A stretch of DNA of 64,000 nt from JACPNO01 sp963825405 (GCA_963825405.1 CAWGTB010000005.1:1-64000); one strand, 5' to 3'. Counted from the first letter of the stretch, positions 1-8,787 are shown. Made by a program: numbers and translations. Notes: generated from the sequence alone by a model not told the origin.

Positions 1-41
1 TCTCGCGTATGGGCCTAGTGCATTGATTTTACTAAGGGTGA

Positions 42-102
42 GTTTTCAAATCCGTCCGGAGTAGGCCTGCTAGAGCCTTTACAATCCGGCTAATTTGAAA
101 AC
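42..102. repeat. Inverted repeat pair, 10 bp arms, 41 bp apart
   Basis: GTTTTCAAAT at 42-51 is mirrored exactly by ATTTGAAAAC at 93-102. The 41 bp between them is GC-rich and has no open frame. Perfect 10 bp arms at this spacing could be a recombinase or regulator site, or the ends of a tiny mobile element; there is no further support. No credible gene lies between here and base 487. Confidence 0.4.
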
Positions 103-487
103 CATTTTGGCGCGCGATAAATGCGGCGCCACCTTACTCCCGAACCTCAACAAGCCGTCGCAGATTCCACAACGTCAGCGCCGCAAATCTGGTTGACGCC
201 TGGGCCGGAATTCGGCGCCGTTGCAGATCGGCATTGCATTCAATCGCGCGGCGGGATTGGCGATGTCAGGCGCGACGCCGTGTTCTCCTCGACCGGGCAG
301 CGAATAGGATCGCCGGAAAATCGCGCCACCGGCGGCATGTACTACTTTCTTTTTTGTCAGGCAGGCGGCGCGCCTACGCAAACCAAAACGTAGTCATCCT
401 GACGTAGGTGCGCGCCGCATCTGATCGGTAATGATTTATTAAAACTGTGCGCATTGGATAGCCGCCGCAGTGGAGTGTGGCGTACCG

Positions 488-1039
488 ATGCATCGGCCCT
501 TTGTGACAACGGTAAAATTTGAGAACGAAAACGGTGGCGCGCTGCGTTTAGACTACGCCGTCGCCGCCGTCGACACCGCCGACGCTAGGGCAGAACTGGA
601 ACGGCGCTTTCTCGATCTCGAGCTGGAACGATACACGGTCGAAAAGATCGTAGAAGCGACCAAGCTGCAGGCACGGCTGCTCAAGTTACCTCCGCGCTGC
701 GTGATGCTGCTGGCTCGAGCCGCGCGTATCCAACTTCGAGGGGGAAAACGATGGCCTATCTTCCGCAGGAAGAAATCTGTCCGATCAGTGAACAACCACT
801 GTTCAGTCTCTACGATGCCGCAAAGCGAGGTTTGCCGGTGCCAGTTGCCGAAGTGCCGCCGGAAAGGCGACCATCGGTTGTGCTGTTCTGCTACCGTCGG
901 GGTCATCTTGAAAACGCGGCCCTCGCGGTGGCGGCTACATGCGATGAAGAGGATTTGGTCGACGCAGGCGGGCCACTCGGGCGCACGCTCTTTCTTAAGT
1001 CCCGAAACATGCCATCCCCTGTCAAAAACGAGTCCATAA
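488..1039 (+). CDS. Hypothetical protein; only the first ~85 residues look coding
   Basis: The ATG at 488 opens a frame whose first part is protein-like: acidic and helix-prone, with alternating Ala/Glu/Leu, running to about base 745. The remaining Arg/Cys-rich part overlaps the next gene in another frame and does not look like protein, so the true end is probably lost to a frameshift near 710-745. Function unknown. Small proteins of this style are common in Bradyrhizobium accessory DNA; that comparison is from memory. Confidence 0.4.
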   Translation: MHRPFVTTVKFENENGGALRLDYAVAAVDTADARAELERRFLDLELERYTVEKIVEATKLQARLLKLPPRCVMLLARAARIQLRGGKRWPIFRRKKSVRSVNNHCSVSTMPQSEVCRCQLPKCRRKGDHRLCCSATVGVILKTRPSRWRLHAMKRIWSTQAGHSGARSFLSPETCHPLSKTSP

Positions 1040-1122
1040 ACAGCTTGAGCGCCATGGCGTTGTCGTTGGTGTCGATACAAAGGGGCGAAGGGGAAGACGA
1101 AAAAGAAGACGCGGAAACTTGA
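751..1122 (+). CDS. Hypothetical protein, 123 aa
   Basis: The ATG at 751 follows a purine-rich GGGGGA at a usual ribosome-binding distance. The product is soluble, with an acidic N-terminus, a central CYRRG segment and a highly charged Glu/Asp/Lys C-terminus. No catalytic motif or membrane segment is visible. The unit begins inside the doubtful tail of the preceding ORF, which supports a frameshift in that ORF. Function unknown. Confidence 0.5.
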   Translation: MAYLPQEEICPISEQPLFSLYDAAKRGLPVPVAEVPPERRPSVVLFCYRRGHLENAALAVAATCDEEDLVDAGGPLGRTLFLKSRNMPSPVKNESINSLSAMALSLVSIQRGEGEDEKEDAET

Positions 1123-1333
1123 CGATACCGGCGTTTCAATGAGCAGGCGCACACGTGTGCTACGTGGCCGGGCCGGACGGCGCATAGCGATGCGCTCACG
1201 CGGGCTCGCGCCGGACAATCGCCCAAATCGGAAAGGGTTAGTGATCCTCAGCAAGTACCCGGTCAGGAACAATTGCGCCTATTTCCCACGGTAGAGGCCA
1301 AAAGCTCCCGTGCGGGTACATTTTCACACAATT

Positions 1334-1350
1334 TTGACCTTTCGGGTCAA
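1334..1350. promoter_or_regulatory. Palindrome upstream of hipB, candidate operator
   Basis: TTGACC at 1334-1339 and GGTCAA at 1345-1350 form a perfect inverted repeat with a 5 bp centre, ending 32 bp before the hipB start. HipB proteins are known to autorepress hipBA through palindromes in this position. The half-site differs from the E. coli one, so the assignment rests on position and symmetry only. Confidence 0.4.
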
Positions 1351-1382
1351 GGATCTGTGTTGTCGCGAGCACGGGGTCGGGC

Positions 1383-1715
1383 GTGGACGCATTTGATGAC
1401 AGCTCAGTTGAGCAGCGTGCACTGGCAACCGCCTCGGCGTTTGGCTCGCTGATCCGCAGGCGGCGGAAAGAACTGAAAATCCGACAGGCTCAGTTGGCGC
1501 TTGCGACCGGCGTAGGGCGCAGATTTCTCATCGAACTTGAGGCTGGGAAGCCATCTTGCCAGCTAGGACGAAGCCTGCTCGTAGCGGAAGCCTTGGGGCT
1601 CAAGCCGGCGGACATTCTGGGGGCACAGATGCTTGCCGACCATGCCGGCCCCGAACTGCCCGATCTTACAGAAGAAGCACAGGAATCGGATGGTCAATCT
1701 CCCCGTTTACTTTGA
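1383..1715 (+). CDS. hipB: HipB-like antitoxin, XRE-family repressor
   Basis: This 110 aa protein carries an XRE helix-turn-helix at about residues 19-75 (RRRRKELKIRQAQLA, then TGVGRRFLIELEAGK). Start is GTG at 1383. The next gene starts inside its 3' end (26 bp overlap) and encodes HipA, so the pair is a HipBA toxin-antitoxin module. By family knowledge HipB binds HipA and represses the operon through an upstream palindrome; a fitting one lies at 1334-1350. The C-terminal tail after residue 85 is short and acidic. Confidence 0.8.
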   Translation: MDAFDDSSVEQRALATASAFGSLIRRRRKELKIRQAQLALATGVGRRFLIELEAGKPSCQLGRSLLVAEALGLKPADILGAQMLADHAGPELPDLTEEAQESDGQSPRLL

Positions 1716-2990
1716 GCAGCGACTCGTCGGCAGGATTGACGTCGATAGAAATGGACCCGGCTTTACGTACGATCCCGATTGGATTGCGTTGCGGGGATCA
1801 TTTCCAATTTCGATAACGATGCCGTTAAAGGCGGATCGGATCCGGTCCGATATTTTTCTGCCGTGGGCGGCCAATCTGCTGCCCGAAAGCGAACAACTGC
1901 GAACTCTTGGACAACTTCTTGGATTGTCGCGGAGCGATGTGATCGGCCTGTTGTCGGCGATCGGTGGCGACACAGCGGGCGCCCTCTCCATTGGCCAACC
2001 CGGTAGGACTGCCACAGTACAATGGCGGTCACTAGAAACTCCGACTGAGCTGGAGGGTCTCATTGAAGGACTGCCGAACAAGCCATTCCTTGCCGGAGAG
2101 GAAGGAATATCGATGTCCCTCGCTGGTGCACAGACCAAGCTTGCGGTTGCCGTTGACGAAACCGGCCGCATCTCGGTTCCGATGAACGGCTCTCCATCAA
2201 CGCACATCCTCAAGCCGGACGTGCCTCTACTTAGCGGCAGCGTTTATAACGAAGCGTTCTGCCTGACGTTAGCGCGACGCGTCAATCTCTCAACGCCCCA
2301 TGTCACCACAGGTCGAGCCGGCAAAAGAACCTATCTACTCGTGGAGCGATATGATCGACGGTACCAGGGCGGTCGTTGGCGTCGCCTACATCAGGAGGAC
2401 TATTGCCAAGCGCTAGGTAGGCCGCCAGCCGCCAAGTACGAGTCCAACAAGACTGGAATTGGCGGACCAACGTTGAAAGAGATGTTTGCCTTGACGCGGC
2501 GGCATATGCCTCCAACCGAAATCTTGCGTTTGCTCGATATGGTGATCTTTAACGTGCTGGCTTGCAACACCGATGCTCACGCCAAGAACTATTCGATCAT
2601 GATCCGCGGCAACGGCGTCTCGCTTGCACCGGCGTACGATGTGATGTGCGGCGAAGTTTGGGAGAACGTCACCAAAAATCTGGTTCATAAAATCGGTGAC
2701 AGCGACAGAGGCGAGCAACTGAGGCAAAGCACTGGCGGCAATTTGCTCGCGAATGCGGGCTAAATCCGCAGCAAGTGCTCGACCGCGTCAATACTTTGGC
2801 AAAATCAGTCATCTCGGAAGTTGCCGCCGCAGAATTTGAGGTGGCCGCGATGCCAGCCGGCGGACATCCAATTCTCTCTCAAATGCGACAGGCAATCGTC
2901 GATCGAGCTCAAGCGCTCCTTGAGCAGCTCCAAACGCGAGAGGCTGTAGCAGGAGAGCTGATTGACATAAAAGATACAGCGCCCGCCTAG
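1690..2990 (+). CDS. hipA: HipA-like serine/threonine kinase toxin, frameshifted near the C-terminus
   Basis: I chose ATG 1690 because the HipA N-terminal subdomain begins there. Kinase landmarks are present: THILKPD with the ATP-binding Lys near residue 173, LLVERYDR, the catalytic loop NTDAHAKN near residue 292, and the metal-binding Asp of APAYDV near 315. The frame is lost at about 2720 and ends at 2763. Shifting one base resumes a fitting C-terminus (KHWRQFARECGLNP and onwards) to 2990. The break looks like loss of one G from CTGGAG. HipA toxins phosphorylate glutamyl-tRNA synthetase in E. coli; the target here is unknown. Confidence 0.8.
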
Positions 2991-3232
2991 CCATGCGTCA
3001 AAAGCATCTGCCTATTGCCCAATGCTGACCAAACATGATTAGAAATGGTCACCGCCTAGGCACACGTTCATTAATTGTCGATTGTCGGGCAAGTACAGCG
3101 GCCGTGCGGAGTTGGGGTGACCGCTACGCAGTTGAGGCGTGATCTTTTAGGATTGAAGCTGGGGGCCGCGTAAAGCATTCGAGAATCACCGATGAGCGGA
3201 TAAGTTCGCGTGCTGCTTTCCGGAAAACGAAA
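2991..3232. other. Intergenic stretch, nothing recognised
   Basis: No supported frame, hairpin with a T tract, or promoter-like pair was seen between hipA and the next gene. Confidence 0.4.
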
Positions 3233-3490
3233 ATGGCGCTCGACACGACTGCCCAGGAGATGACGCTGATTGATGAGCCTTCAGCATGCTCGCCAGCAGC
3301 CAGCCGCATGCGACTTCATCGGCAGCGCCGGCGCCTGGGTCTGCGCTGCATCGTAGTCGAGTTACGCGAAACCGAAGTCGACGAATTGGTTCGGCGAGGT
3401 CTTCTGACGGAGGATGCGCGTAACGACCGTTTCGCTCTGCGGAAAGCCGTGTATAGCCATCTCGACCAAACTCTAACGCCAAGTCGATGA
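3233..3490 (+). CDS. Small basic hypothetical protein, 85 aa
   Basis: After a short acidic start comes a strongly basic block (RMRLHRQRRRLGLR) and an amphipathic C-terminal half (VVELRETEVDELVRRGLL, then a helix ending HLDQTL). The second half resembles short proteins repeatedly found in Bradyrhizobium islands. It may bind DNA or sit beside mobile elements, but no known fold can be named. Start at ATG 3233. Confidence 0.6.
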   Translation: MALDTTAQEMTLIDEPSACSPAASRMRLHRQRRRLGLRCIVVELRETEVDELVRRGLLTEDARNDRFALRKAVYSHLDQTLTPSR

Positions 3491-3589
3491 ATGCAGCTTA
3501 AGCAATCCGATCATACCGTGACAAGCAACGCCGAAAATGGATTCAAAAAAATGCGATCAATTTCGATATTCGCCAGGAGACGTTGAGCG

Positions 3590-4113
3590 TTGCCGCGAAC
3601 TCGTGGATACGGCCGAAGAACCGTCGAGCAAACACGAAGCGTCGACATCCGTGACCTGCGCAAAGCAGCGTACGTCGGCGAGGCTGAGGGCAATTGGTTG
3701 GACGCATGCAACAAGCTCTTTTGCGCAGGCGTCCAACCCAAGCATTGGAATGACGCGGCGATCACGCTGGATGGCCAGATGCTTCCTGTCACCTGGGTAG
3801 GGTGGCACTTCGGCGGACGACGGCCCTTTTTCGTGTGCCTATGCGGCCGAAGGGTGCTGCAGCTATTTGCTCCACGCGGCTACTCCTGGCGATGTCGGCA
3901 TTGTTACGACTTACATACGCGACTCGGCAAGCCGGTCAGCGCTACCGCTTGATCCTTAAAGCCCAAAAGGTACGCGAGCGCCTGGGCGGCGATCTCGGCG
4001 TCGCCAACCCTTTCCCCGCCAAGCCCAAAGGAATGCATTCGCGACGCTATGACCGGCTACGCGCCCGGCACGATCAGGCGTTGCAGCAAAGCCTCATGCT
4101 GCTGAAGATTTAG
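3590..4113 (+). CDS. Conserved hypothetical protein with Cys-rich motif, frameshifted
   Basis: The first piece (3590-3952) starts with an Arg-rich segment and reaches a CLCGRR and CRHCY pair, a likely zinc-binding site. The second piece (read to 4113) begins in the +1 frame with LTYATRQ and ends with KPKGMHSRRYDRLRARHD. Loss of one G near 3909 (TACGGACTT expected, TACGACTT seen) separates them, so they are halves of one protein of about 173 aa. Similar proteins are widespread in rhizobial genomes and lack an assigned role. Confidence 0.65.
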
Positions 4114-4298
4114 GTACCGGCCGCACTCTCATTGAACGAGTTGCGAAGCCAGCGCAGGTGGTTTGCGAGTGCGCAGAGAAGTACAACTCGGTGCGACACC
4201 TGCGGATGTGGGCAAGTTCTAAGCGTCAGACTGTCAGCCTTAAGTCGCGGATTTACATAGGCGCGTGCCCCGTCAGGAATAGCCATCACCGTGCTTAT

Positions 4299-4318
4299 TG
4301 AGACAATATTTTGTCTCA
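4299..4318. repeat. Perfect 8 bp inverted repeat
   Basis: TGAGACAA and TTGTCTCA flank a TATT centre. The palindrome ends just before the truncated gene that follows, so it may mark an insertion or deletion point. It could also be a regulator site. There is no T-tract, so a terminator is unlikely. Confidence 0.5.
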
Positions 4319-4322
4319 TTGA

Positions 4323-4453
4323 GCGGACCACCGCAACTTCTACAAGGTCGAGAAGTGGATCAAGGACGGCTCCAAGGTCGATCACATGCTATATGCCGGT
4401 AGCAGCCTGGACGAAGCGAGGGTGGTCTTCGCGGCGGCGATCAAGCATCGTGA
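4323..4453 (+). pseudogene. Truncated hypothetical gene (KVEKWIKDGSKVDHMLYAGSS family)
   Basis: The frame reads DHRNFYKVEKWIKDGSKVD and on through a conserved-looking segment to an AAIKHR motif near 4453, then runs into unrelated sequence. A stop at 4320-4322 directly precedes it and there is no start codon. I recall the same segment inside longer small proteins of Bradyrhizobium, so both ends seem to be missing here. Role unknown. Confidence 0.5.
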
Positions 4454-4470
4454 GGCAACAACCTGTAGAG

Positions 4471-4505
4471 ACCCCGGGAGCGTGGATTGCCCGGGGTTCT
4501 TTTCT
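4471..4505 (+). terminator. Intrinsic terminator-like hairpin
   Basis: ACCCCGGG at 4471-4478 pairs with CCCGGGGT at 4490-4497, an 8 bp GC stem, followed by TCTTTT. Confidence 0.6.
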
Positions 4506-4582
4506 GTGGCGGTCAAGACGCTTTTCTGCCGCTGTACAGATTTTGCGGGAGTGTGTGTCGTGCTAGCCACACTGCTGGAAGT

Positions 4583-4614
4583 GACCCGGCTGCGCATCGC
4601 AACACAGCCGGGTC
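4583..4614. terminator. GC-rich hairpin, 10 bp perfect stem
   Basis: GACCCGGCTG at 4583-4592 pairs with CAGCCGGGTC at 4605-4614 around a 12-base loop. No clear T tract follows, so it is a hairpin of uncertain function lying between the truncated gene and the YedK relic. Confidence 0.45.
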
Positions 4615-4697
4615 GTTGTCGTGGGCGGCTTCGCTCGGTCCACCCTGCTAGTCAGTTAAAATGAAATTCGTACCTGAAGGCTTAAGACCAATTCGCT

Positions 4698-5090
4698 TCA
4701 GACAACCGCCCACTCAACCCGCTCAATCAGCGTCGCATCATCCGCATCTGCCTTCGAGCTATTCACCCGCTTCGACACCGGCCAGCGCTGCAGGTAGTCA
4801 TTCGGCACTGGCTTTAGGATCCCGGCCCCCCGCCTCCCCGCTTAGCCACGGCGCGAATTGCTGCTCTGTCAAGAACACCGGCATCCCGTCGTGGATTTCC
4901 GCAGCGAAGTCGTTGGGCTCGGTGATGATCATCGTGCACGATTTCAGCCGCTCGCCGGTCTGGCGATCTTTCCACTCGTCCCAAAGACCGGCGGCGGTGA
5001 GGATCGGCGAGCCATCACGCGCCGTGAAATACCACGGCTGCTTGCCGCCCGGTTGTGTTCTGCCACTCGTAATACCCAGACATTAGTCTG
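4698..5090 (-). pseudogene. SOS response-associated peptidase (YedK/HMCES) relic
   Basis: Reading the minus strand gives GYYEWQ, then (one frame over) KQPWYFTARDG, LWDEWKD, MIITEPNDFAAEIHDGMPV, and, after another shift, NDYLQRWPVSKRVNSS and a stop at 4698. This is the C-terminal two thirds of the abasic-site cross-linking SRAP domain. Two frameshifts are visible: near 5063 and in a C6 run near 4830, where one base is extra. The N-terminus with the catalytic Cys2 and the RCL(I/V)PA segment is absent beyond about 5085, so it cannot be active. Confidence 0.8.
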
Positions 5091-5155
5091 GGTTCATATC
5101 TCAGAACCGGATGGGGGCGGGAAAAAGGAGAAGACTTCGAGTGGTTTCTAACTCC

Positions 5156-5548
5156 TCAGTAAAGCTCGCCCGGCAGGAAGCAGCGGATGTAGAAATCACC
5201 CTCCTGGCCTGTCACCTTGCTGCGCCAACTCTTGCTGTACCAGACGAGCGCCTTGCCATACTTGTTCGGCACGTCGAGCACGGCATCGTCGGGAACGTCG
5301 ACCCACTGGCCCTCAAGCATGACTTGGTAGTGGTGGTCACTCGTCTGAACGATTGCCTCGGGCGGCCGGCCGTCAAAGTTCGAGCAGCAACTGCCAGCCT
5401 TCTTACTCGACAGGCTATTGAACCAGTTGCCCATGTCACCGTAGGCGTCCCGGCTCTGCAAATCCGCCCACTGCTCGGCCGTTCCGACCCAGCGGGCCTG
5501 GGCAGTCGCCGGCCACAAGACAATTAGCACCAGGAGAACAACCCTCAT
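5156..5548 (-). CDS. Secreted hypothetical protein, 130 aa
   Basis: The chosen start at 5548 gives a classic signal peptide: MR, a hydrophobic VVLLVLIVLWPA core, then an AQA cleavage site near residue 17. The mature part has adjacent cysteines (GSCCSNFDG) plus one Cys near the C-terminus (FYIRCFLPG) and many aromatics, as in small periplasmic proteins. Function unknown. The longer frame upstream is not needed. Confidence 0.65.
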   Translation of the reverse strand: MRVVLLVLIVLWPATAQARWVGTAEQWADLQSRDAYGDMGNWFNSLSSKKAGSCCSNFDGRPPEAIVQTSDHHYQVMLEGQWVDVPDDAVLDVPNKYGKALVWYSKSWRSKVTGQEGDFYIRCFLPGELY

Positions 5549-5699
5549 CGCTTTCCGCTCTCTCAATGAATCAGCGCTGCGGCCAGCGCCATTATAACCA
5601 ACATGGACATTGCGGACCTTCAGAAATCTAAGCCGAATGCCTGAATGGGAGGAGCGTGGCGGCATTGTTAGTATCTAAACATGAACCGGAGTCCCTGAG

Positions 5700-6401
5700 A
5701 TGTCCGACTATGATCTTTACTACTGGTCCGTGCCATTTCGCAGTCAGTTCGTACGTGCGGTCTTGGCTTATGCTGGAAAGACCTGGACCGAAGGCGGCGA
5801 CGCCACGATTTCAAGGCTGATGGACGGGCCGGTAAAGCGCATGCCGGTTCCGTTCATGGGACCGCCCGTGCTGATCGACAAAAAGGCGGACTTCGCCATC
5901 GCCGAGATGCCAGCCATTGTTCTCTACCTTGGCGAGACGTTGGACCTCATGCCCGCCACTCCCCTACTGCGCGCCCTCACCATGAAGATCGTCAACGATG
6001 CCAATGACGTGATCGACGAGATCACCCTGGACGGCGGTCGCGAGATGTGGACGGAAAAGCGTTGGCGAGACTTCGTCCCCCGCCTGAAGAAATGGATCTT
6101 GTTGTGGGAGGAGACCGGCCACCGCCACGGCCTGAAGGCGAACCATGGTTTCTTGTTGGGCGGCGAGGCGCCGGGCATTGCCGACATCGTGACAGCCACC
6201 CTGTGGTCGACCATGACCGACCGCTTAAATAAGATCGAAGCGATCTTTGAAAAAGCCGCGCCCCTGACGGCCGCGCTGACGCGGCGGGTTGCTGGTCTCC
6301 CGCCACTGGCCAAGCTGGCCGCCAAAGCGCGACAAGACTATGGCGACGCCTACTGCGGCGGCCAGATTGAGGCCTCCTTGCGCAAGGTCCTCGGCGCTTA
6401 A
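5700..6401 (+). CDS. Glutathione S-transferase family protein
   Basis: At 233 aa this has full GST length. The N-terminal thioredoxin-like half contains YYWSVPFRSQFVRAVLAY and the cis-Pro region PVLIDKKADFAIAEMPAIVLYL (glutathione binding); the C-terminal half is helical with ADIVTATLW. An upstream GGAG fits the ATG at 5700. It probably conjugates or reduces with glutathione in the cytosol; the substrate cannot be told. It stands alone, and its frame is intact unlike many neighbours. Confidence 0.85.
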   Translation: MSDYDLYYWSVPFRSQFVRAVLAYAGKTWTEGGDATISRLMDGPVKRMPVPFMGPPVLIDKKADFAIAEMPAIVLYLGETLDLMPATPLLRALTMKIVNDANDVIDEITLDGGREMWTEKRWRDFVPRLKKWILLWEETGHRHGLKANHGFLLGGEAPGIADIVTATLWSTMTDRLNKIEAIFEKAAPLTAALTRRVAGLPPLAKLAAKARQDYGDAYCGGQIEASLRKVLGA

Positions 6402-6559
6402 GCCCAAATGAAAAGCACTGAAGAATTCGAACGACGATACCGCGGTTGAAAATCGGGTTGCCCTGCGGCGCTTTGACTCAATATGACGTGGCGGATTAGC
6501 CTTGATGCACTGTCCCATTTCTATCCCTCCGCCGAAGGAGCAACGGCGAGCGGACCGTA

Positions 6560-6991
6560 ATGACACCAACGGTACAGAGAGACAGCAACCCTGTCCCATC
6601 GCAGGAAGACAGACTGCTTGACCTTCTCCGCAAAGCTGAAGGCTACGCCTACGCACTCGCGCACGGTTACGATATCGGAGGCCAAACAGAGCGAGCCTAT
6701 GGGCTCGTGGCCCTTGGAGAGCGGATACGCGATACGGCTACGGACGTGAGCGATCTAGCGCGTCCCGTTGAGCCGCACAGCGTAGGACCAGCCCTCGGTC
6801 TGAGGTGGAGGGCCTTTTCCTTGCGAAGGCTCTTGAGAGGAACCGCCTGGCAAGGCCCAAGCGCGGTGCCTCTGGTGCCACGGCTGGCCGCGGAGGGGAC
6901 AGAGCACGTGTCACTCCGGGAAGGTCACCTAGAAGCGAAGGCCCTCCCCCCAAGCCCGTCGATGTCTGTTCAAAGAACGTCTGATTTATGA
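6560..6991 (+). CDS. Hypothetical protein, partly credible
   Basis: Residues 1-70 look coding (DRLLDLLRKAEGYAYALAHGYDIGGQ, then a second helix), with regular amphipathic helices. From about residue 75 on the composition turns to Arg/Pro/Gly, and the frame runs into the 108 bp dispersed repeat at 6966, where it stops. The original C-terminus is probably lost by frameshift or by the repeat's insertion. Function unknown. Confidence 0.4.
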   Translation: MTPTVQRDSNPVPSQEDRLLDLLRKAEGYAYALAHGYDIGGQTERAYGLVALGERIRDTATDVSDLARPVEPHSVGPALGLRWRAFSLRRLLRGTAWQGPSAVPLVPRLAAEGTEHVSLREGHLEAKALPPSPSMSVQRTSDL

Positions 6992-7074
6992 ACAGTCAGC
7001 AGCGCGAACTGTACGTGAACAGCGGAAAAGCGATCGTGCGGCTGGTCGCACCAACCATTGAAAATTGAACAGTT
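6966..7074 (+). repeat. Dispersed repeat, copy 1 (TGAACAG element)
   Basis: It matches 18698-18807 along its full length with few differences. The ends are inverted, CTGTTCAA at the left and TTGAACAG at the right, and two more TGAACAG motifs lie inside. Five differences from copy 2 in the left 60 bases all fall at third positions of the frame LFKERLIYEQSAARTVREQ, which hints that the repeat once coded for protein. Confidence 0.75.
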
Positions 7075-7192
7075 GCGAGCGCGGCGGGCCGCATGGCCCT
7101 ACAAAACTGCCTCAATTGAGGTAGGTCCCGCCGGGGCCGCAAATATGCGGCTGGCGCATTGGGCAGCACCTGCTTGCCTCACCACGCCCTCA

Positions 7193-7345
7193 TCAATGGT
7201 AGATCAGTATGCCGAGGACGGTTGCGGTCAGCACCGTACCGAGCACGATATAGATCGCTTCAAATACGTAGCCGTACCACATCAGAACTGCCCCAACGTA
7301 ACCACGGCTGTGTTTAAGTCGCGGATCCTCACGGGCTCCAAATTT
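7193..7345 (-). CDS. Small single-span membrane protein
   Basis: On the minus strand a frame reads KFGAREDPRLKHSRGYVGAV and continues MWYGYVFEAIYIVLGTV to ILIYH and a stop at 7193. One hydrophobic helix fills the C-terminal half. An in-frame ATG at 7282 would give 29 aa. The longer form may start just upstream: an A4 run near 7346 puts a TTG one base out of frame, suggesting one extra base there. Function unknown. Confidence 0.5.
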   Translation of the reverse strand, partial: KFGAREDPRLKHSRGYVGAVLMWYGYVFEAIYIVLGTVLTATVLGILIYH

Positions 7346-7356
7346 TCAATGCTGCG

Positions 7357-7686
7357 TTACGGCATTCGCTCGTAGCGCACTAAGGCAAGCGTGAGCTCTG
7401 GTCGTTCGGCGTAATATCCGCTGCTTCCGTCACCGCTGCCGAAGAAGAACTGGGAATTAGTTTCGATCGTGGGTGAGGCCACAATAGACACCGCCTCAGT
7501 TGCGGGCTCTTGGACTGCGACGCCTTGGCCTACGTCAGCACCGCTAAGTGCCATTGCGGTCGTGGCGGAGTAGAACGGTTTGAAAAACACCAGCGCTATC
7601 ATGACAGCAGCTGTAGCCCCTCCGATTACCACTACCCGACGAACGCATGATTCACTCCAGCCCGTCGCTCTCATGGCTCGCTCCAT
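7357..7686 (-). CDS. Hypothetical protein with one membrane helix, 109 aa
   Basis: The start at 7686 (MERAMRATGW) leads into a basic stretch and a hydrophobic helix at residues 18-36 (VVVIGGATAAVMIALVFF). A Thr/Ala/Ser-rich outer part follows, with SQFFFGSGDGSSGYY near the end. The layout suggests an inner-membrane anchored protein facing the periplasm. Function unknown. The open frame continues upstream to 8016 only because it is antisense to the recombinase relic. Confidence 0.55.
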   Translation of the reverse strand: MERAMRATGWSESCVRRVVVIGGATAAVMIALVFFKPFYSATTAMALSGADVGQGVAVQEPATEAVSIVASPTIETNSQFFFGSGDGSSGYYAERPELTLALVRYERMP

Positions 7687-7779
7687 ATCTACAAAACGTA
7701 CTGCCACAGTATTCCCGCTTGCGCGTGCGTACTGTGACCCTGGCACACGTCTGAGCTTTCCGCCCCCGGCAAAACCGAC

Positions 7780-8015
7780 CAGCCTCCGCTCGATGATCCA
7801 GGAACGAAGTCCGCGCTGGGCTACGCCGGGCCAAGGAAGAGGGCAAACAGCTTGGCCGTCCACGGATAGCGCCAGACCTCGAAAGGCAAATCCTTGCCGC
7901 TCTGAGGACTCCCGGGCGTACTGAGGGCGTGCGCAAGATAGCCGAGCGATTTGGCGTCGACCCAAGCACGTTGGGAGAGGATCAGCCCCCTTTAGACGGC
8001 GCAAGCGCCGCGGCA
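7780..8015 (+). pseudogene. C-terminal relic of a serine recombinase (resolvase)
   Basis: After SMIQER and a one-base shift near 7805, the frame reads VRAGLRRAKEEGKQLGRPRI, then APDLERQILAAL, GRTEGVRKIAERFGVDPST. This is the linker and helix-turn-helix end of small serine recombinases (GRP and helix-turn-helix are typical). The tail after VDPST departs from the family and ends at 8015. No catalytic domain is present upstream, so it is a fragment left from an invertase or transposon resolvase. Confidence 0.7.
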
Positions 8016-8292
8016 TAAGCCCTCCCTAAGGTTCCAAGGGGAGCGATCAAGGAAAACCCGCTTTACCCGGTCGGGTGAGACACTGATACTGCCGGTAAAA
8101 TTTTCCCAGCGGTCTGTCGAATCGAAGCCCGATCAAGAAATCTGGATAAACGCAAAAATCCGGATGAATGCAAAATCGCGGTGAACCCGCTCAATTGCGT
8201 TCAAAAACCCTGATCGACTTCTAGTCACGCCCAAAATGGCAGGTAGTGGCCGGCGCGCGCTCCAATTGTCGGACCTTTTTATGACGCCCATT
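8016..8292. other. Intergenic stretch, nothing recognised
   Basis: No supported gene. The region lies downstream of both the recombinase relic and the bactofilin gene. Confidence 0.4.
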
Positions 8293-8787
8293 TCAACGGC
8301 TTCGGTTATCACGCGCGAGATTTGAGCAGCGTTTTTCTCGGCGACGCCAAAGCGGTGTCACCTCGTTCGCCGATGCGTCCTCCGGACGCGACACCCCAGC
8401 GAACCAGGCGTTCTCCTCAATTGCCAAGGAGCGGTGATGTATCTCACCTTCGACAACCGCAGAACTAGTCAGCCTGACCCGGTCTGCCTGGATGGTGCCC
8501 TTAAAGCGGCCACCGATCGTTAGTTCTTGTGCGGCGATGGTGCCTTCCACTTGGGCGCCGTCAGAGATCCGGACAATGGAAGCGTGAAGCTCGCCTTCGA
8601 CGCGACCTAAGACATTGAGGACTCCCTCGCTGGAAATCTTACCGACGACTGTCATGCCAGGACCGATGCAGGAGATTTCCGTCGAATTTGGCTCCGCCAA
8701 ATTTGCAGGAGTCAAATTTTGCAACTGCGGCGCCGGCGGTAGAGGTTCGTCCTTTTCGTGCGAGCTGCGCTTGGGTTTGCCAAACAT
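8293..8787 (-). CDS. Bactofilin, polymer-forming cytoskeletal protein
   Basis: At 164 aa this has a flexible polar N-terminus and a central right-handed beta-helix at about residues 38-130 built of short Gly/Val/Ile repeats (GKISSEGVLNVLGRVEG, then IVRISDGAQVEG, LTIGGRFKG, SAVVEGE). Bactofilins polymerise without nucleotide into membrane-associated filaments and guide cell-wall or stalk enzymes. An AGGAGGA ribosome site precedes ATG 8787. The C-terminal Arg-rich tail is unusual and could reflect a late frameshift. Confidence 0.85.
   Translation of the reverse strand: MFGKPKRSSHEKDEPLPPAPQLQNLTPANLAEPNSTEISCIGPGMTVVGKISSEGVLNVLGRVEGELHASIVRISDGAQVEGTIAAQELTIGGRFKGTIQADRVRLTSSAVVEGEIHHRSLAIEENAWFAGVSRPEDASANEVTPLWRRREKRCSNLARDNRSR

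Noticed and set aside
121..393. Open frame of 90 codons at the left edge
   Set aside because: Composition is Arg/Gly/Pro-rich without order, there is no ribosome site, and the opposite strand is equally open.
553..1272. Minus-strand frame of 239 codons
   Set aside because: It is antisense to the two forward genes and its Ser/Arg-rich composition is that of a shadow frame.
4661..5086. Forward frame of 141 codons
   Set aside because: The minus strand here clearly reads as the YedK/HMCES C-terminus, so this is its shadow.
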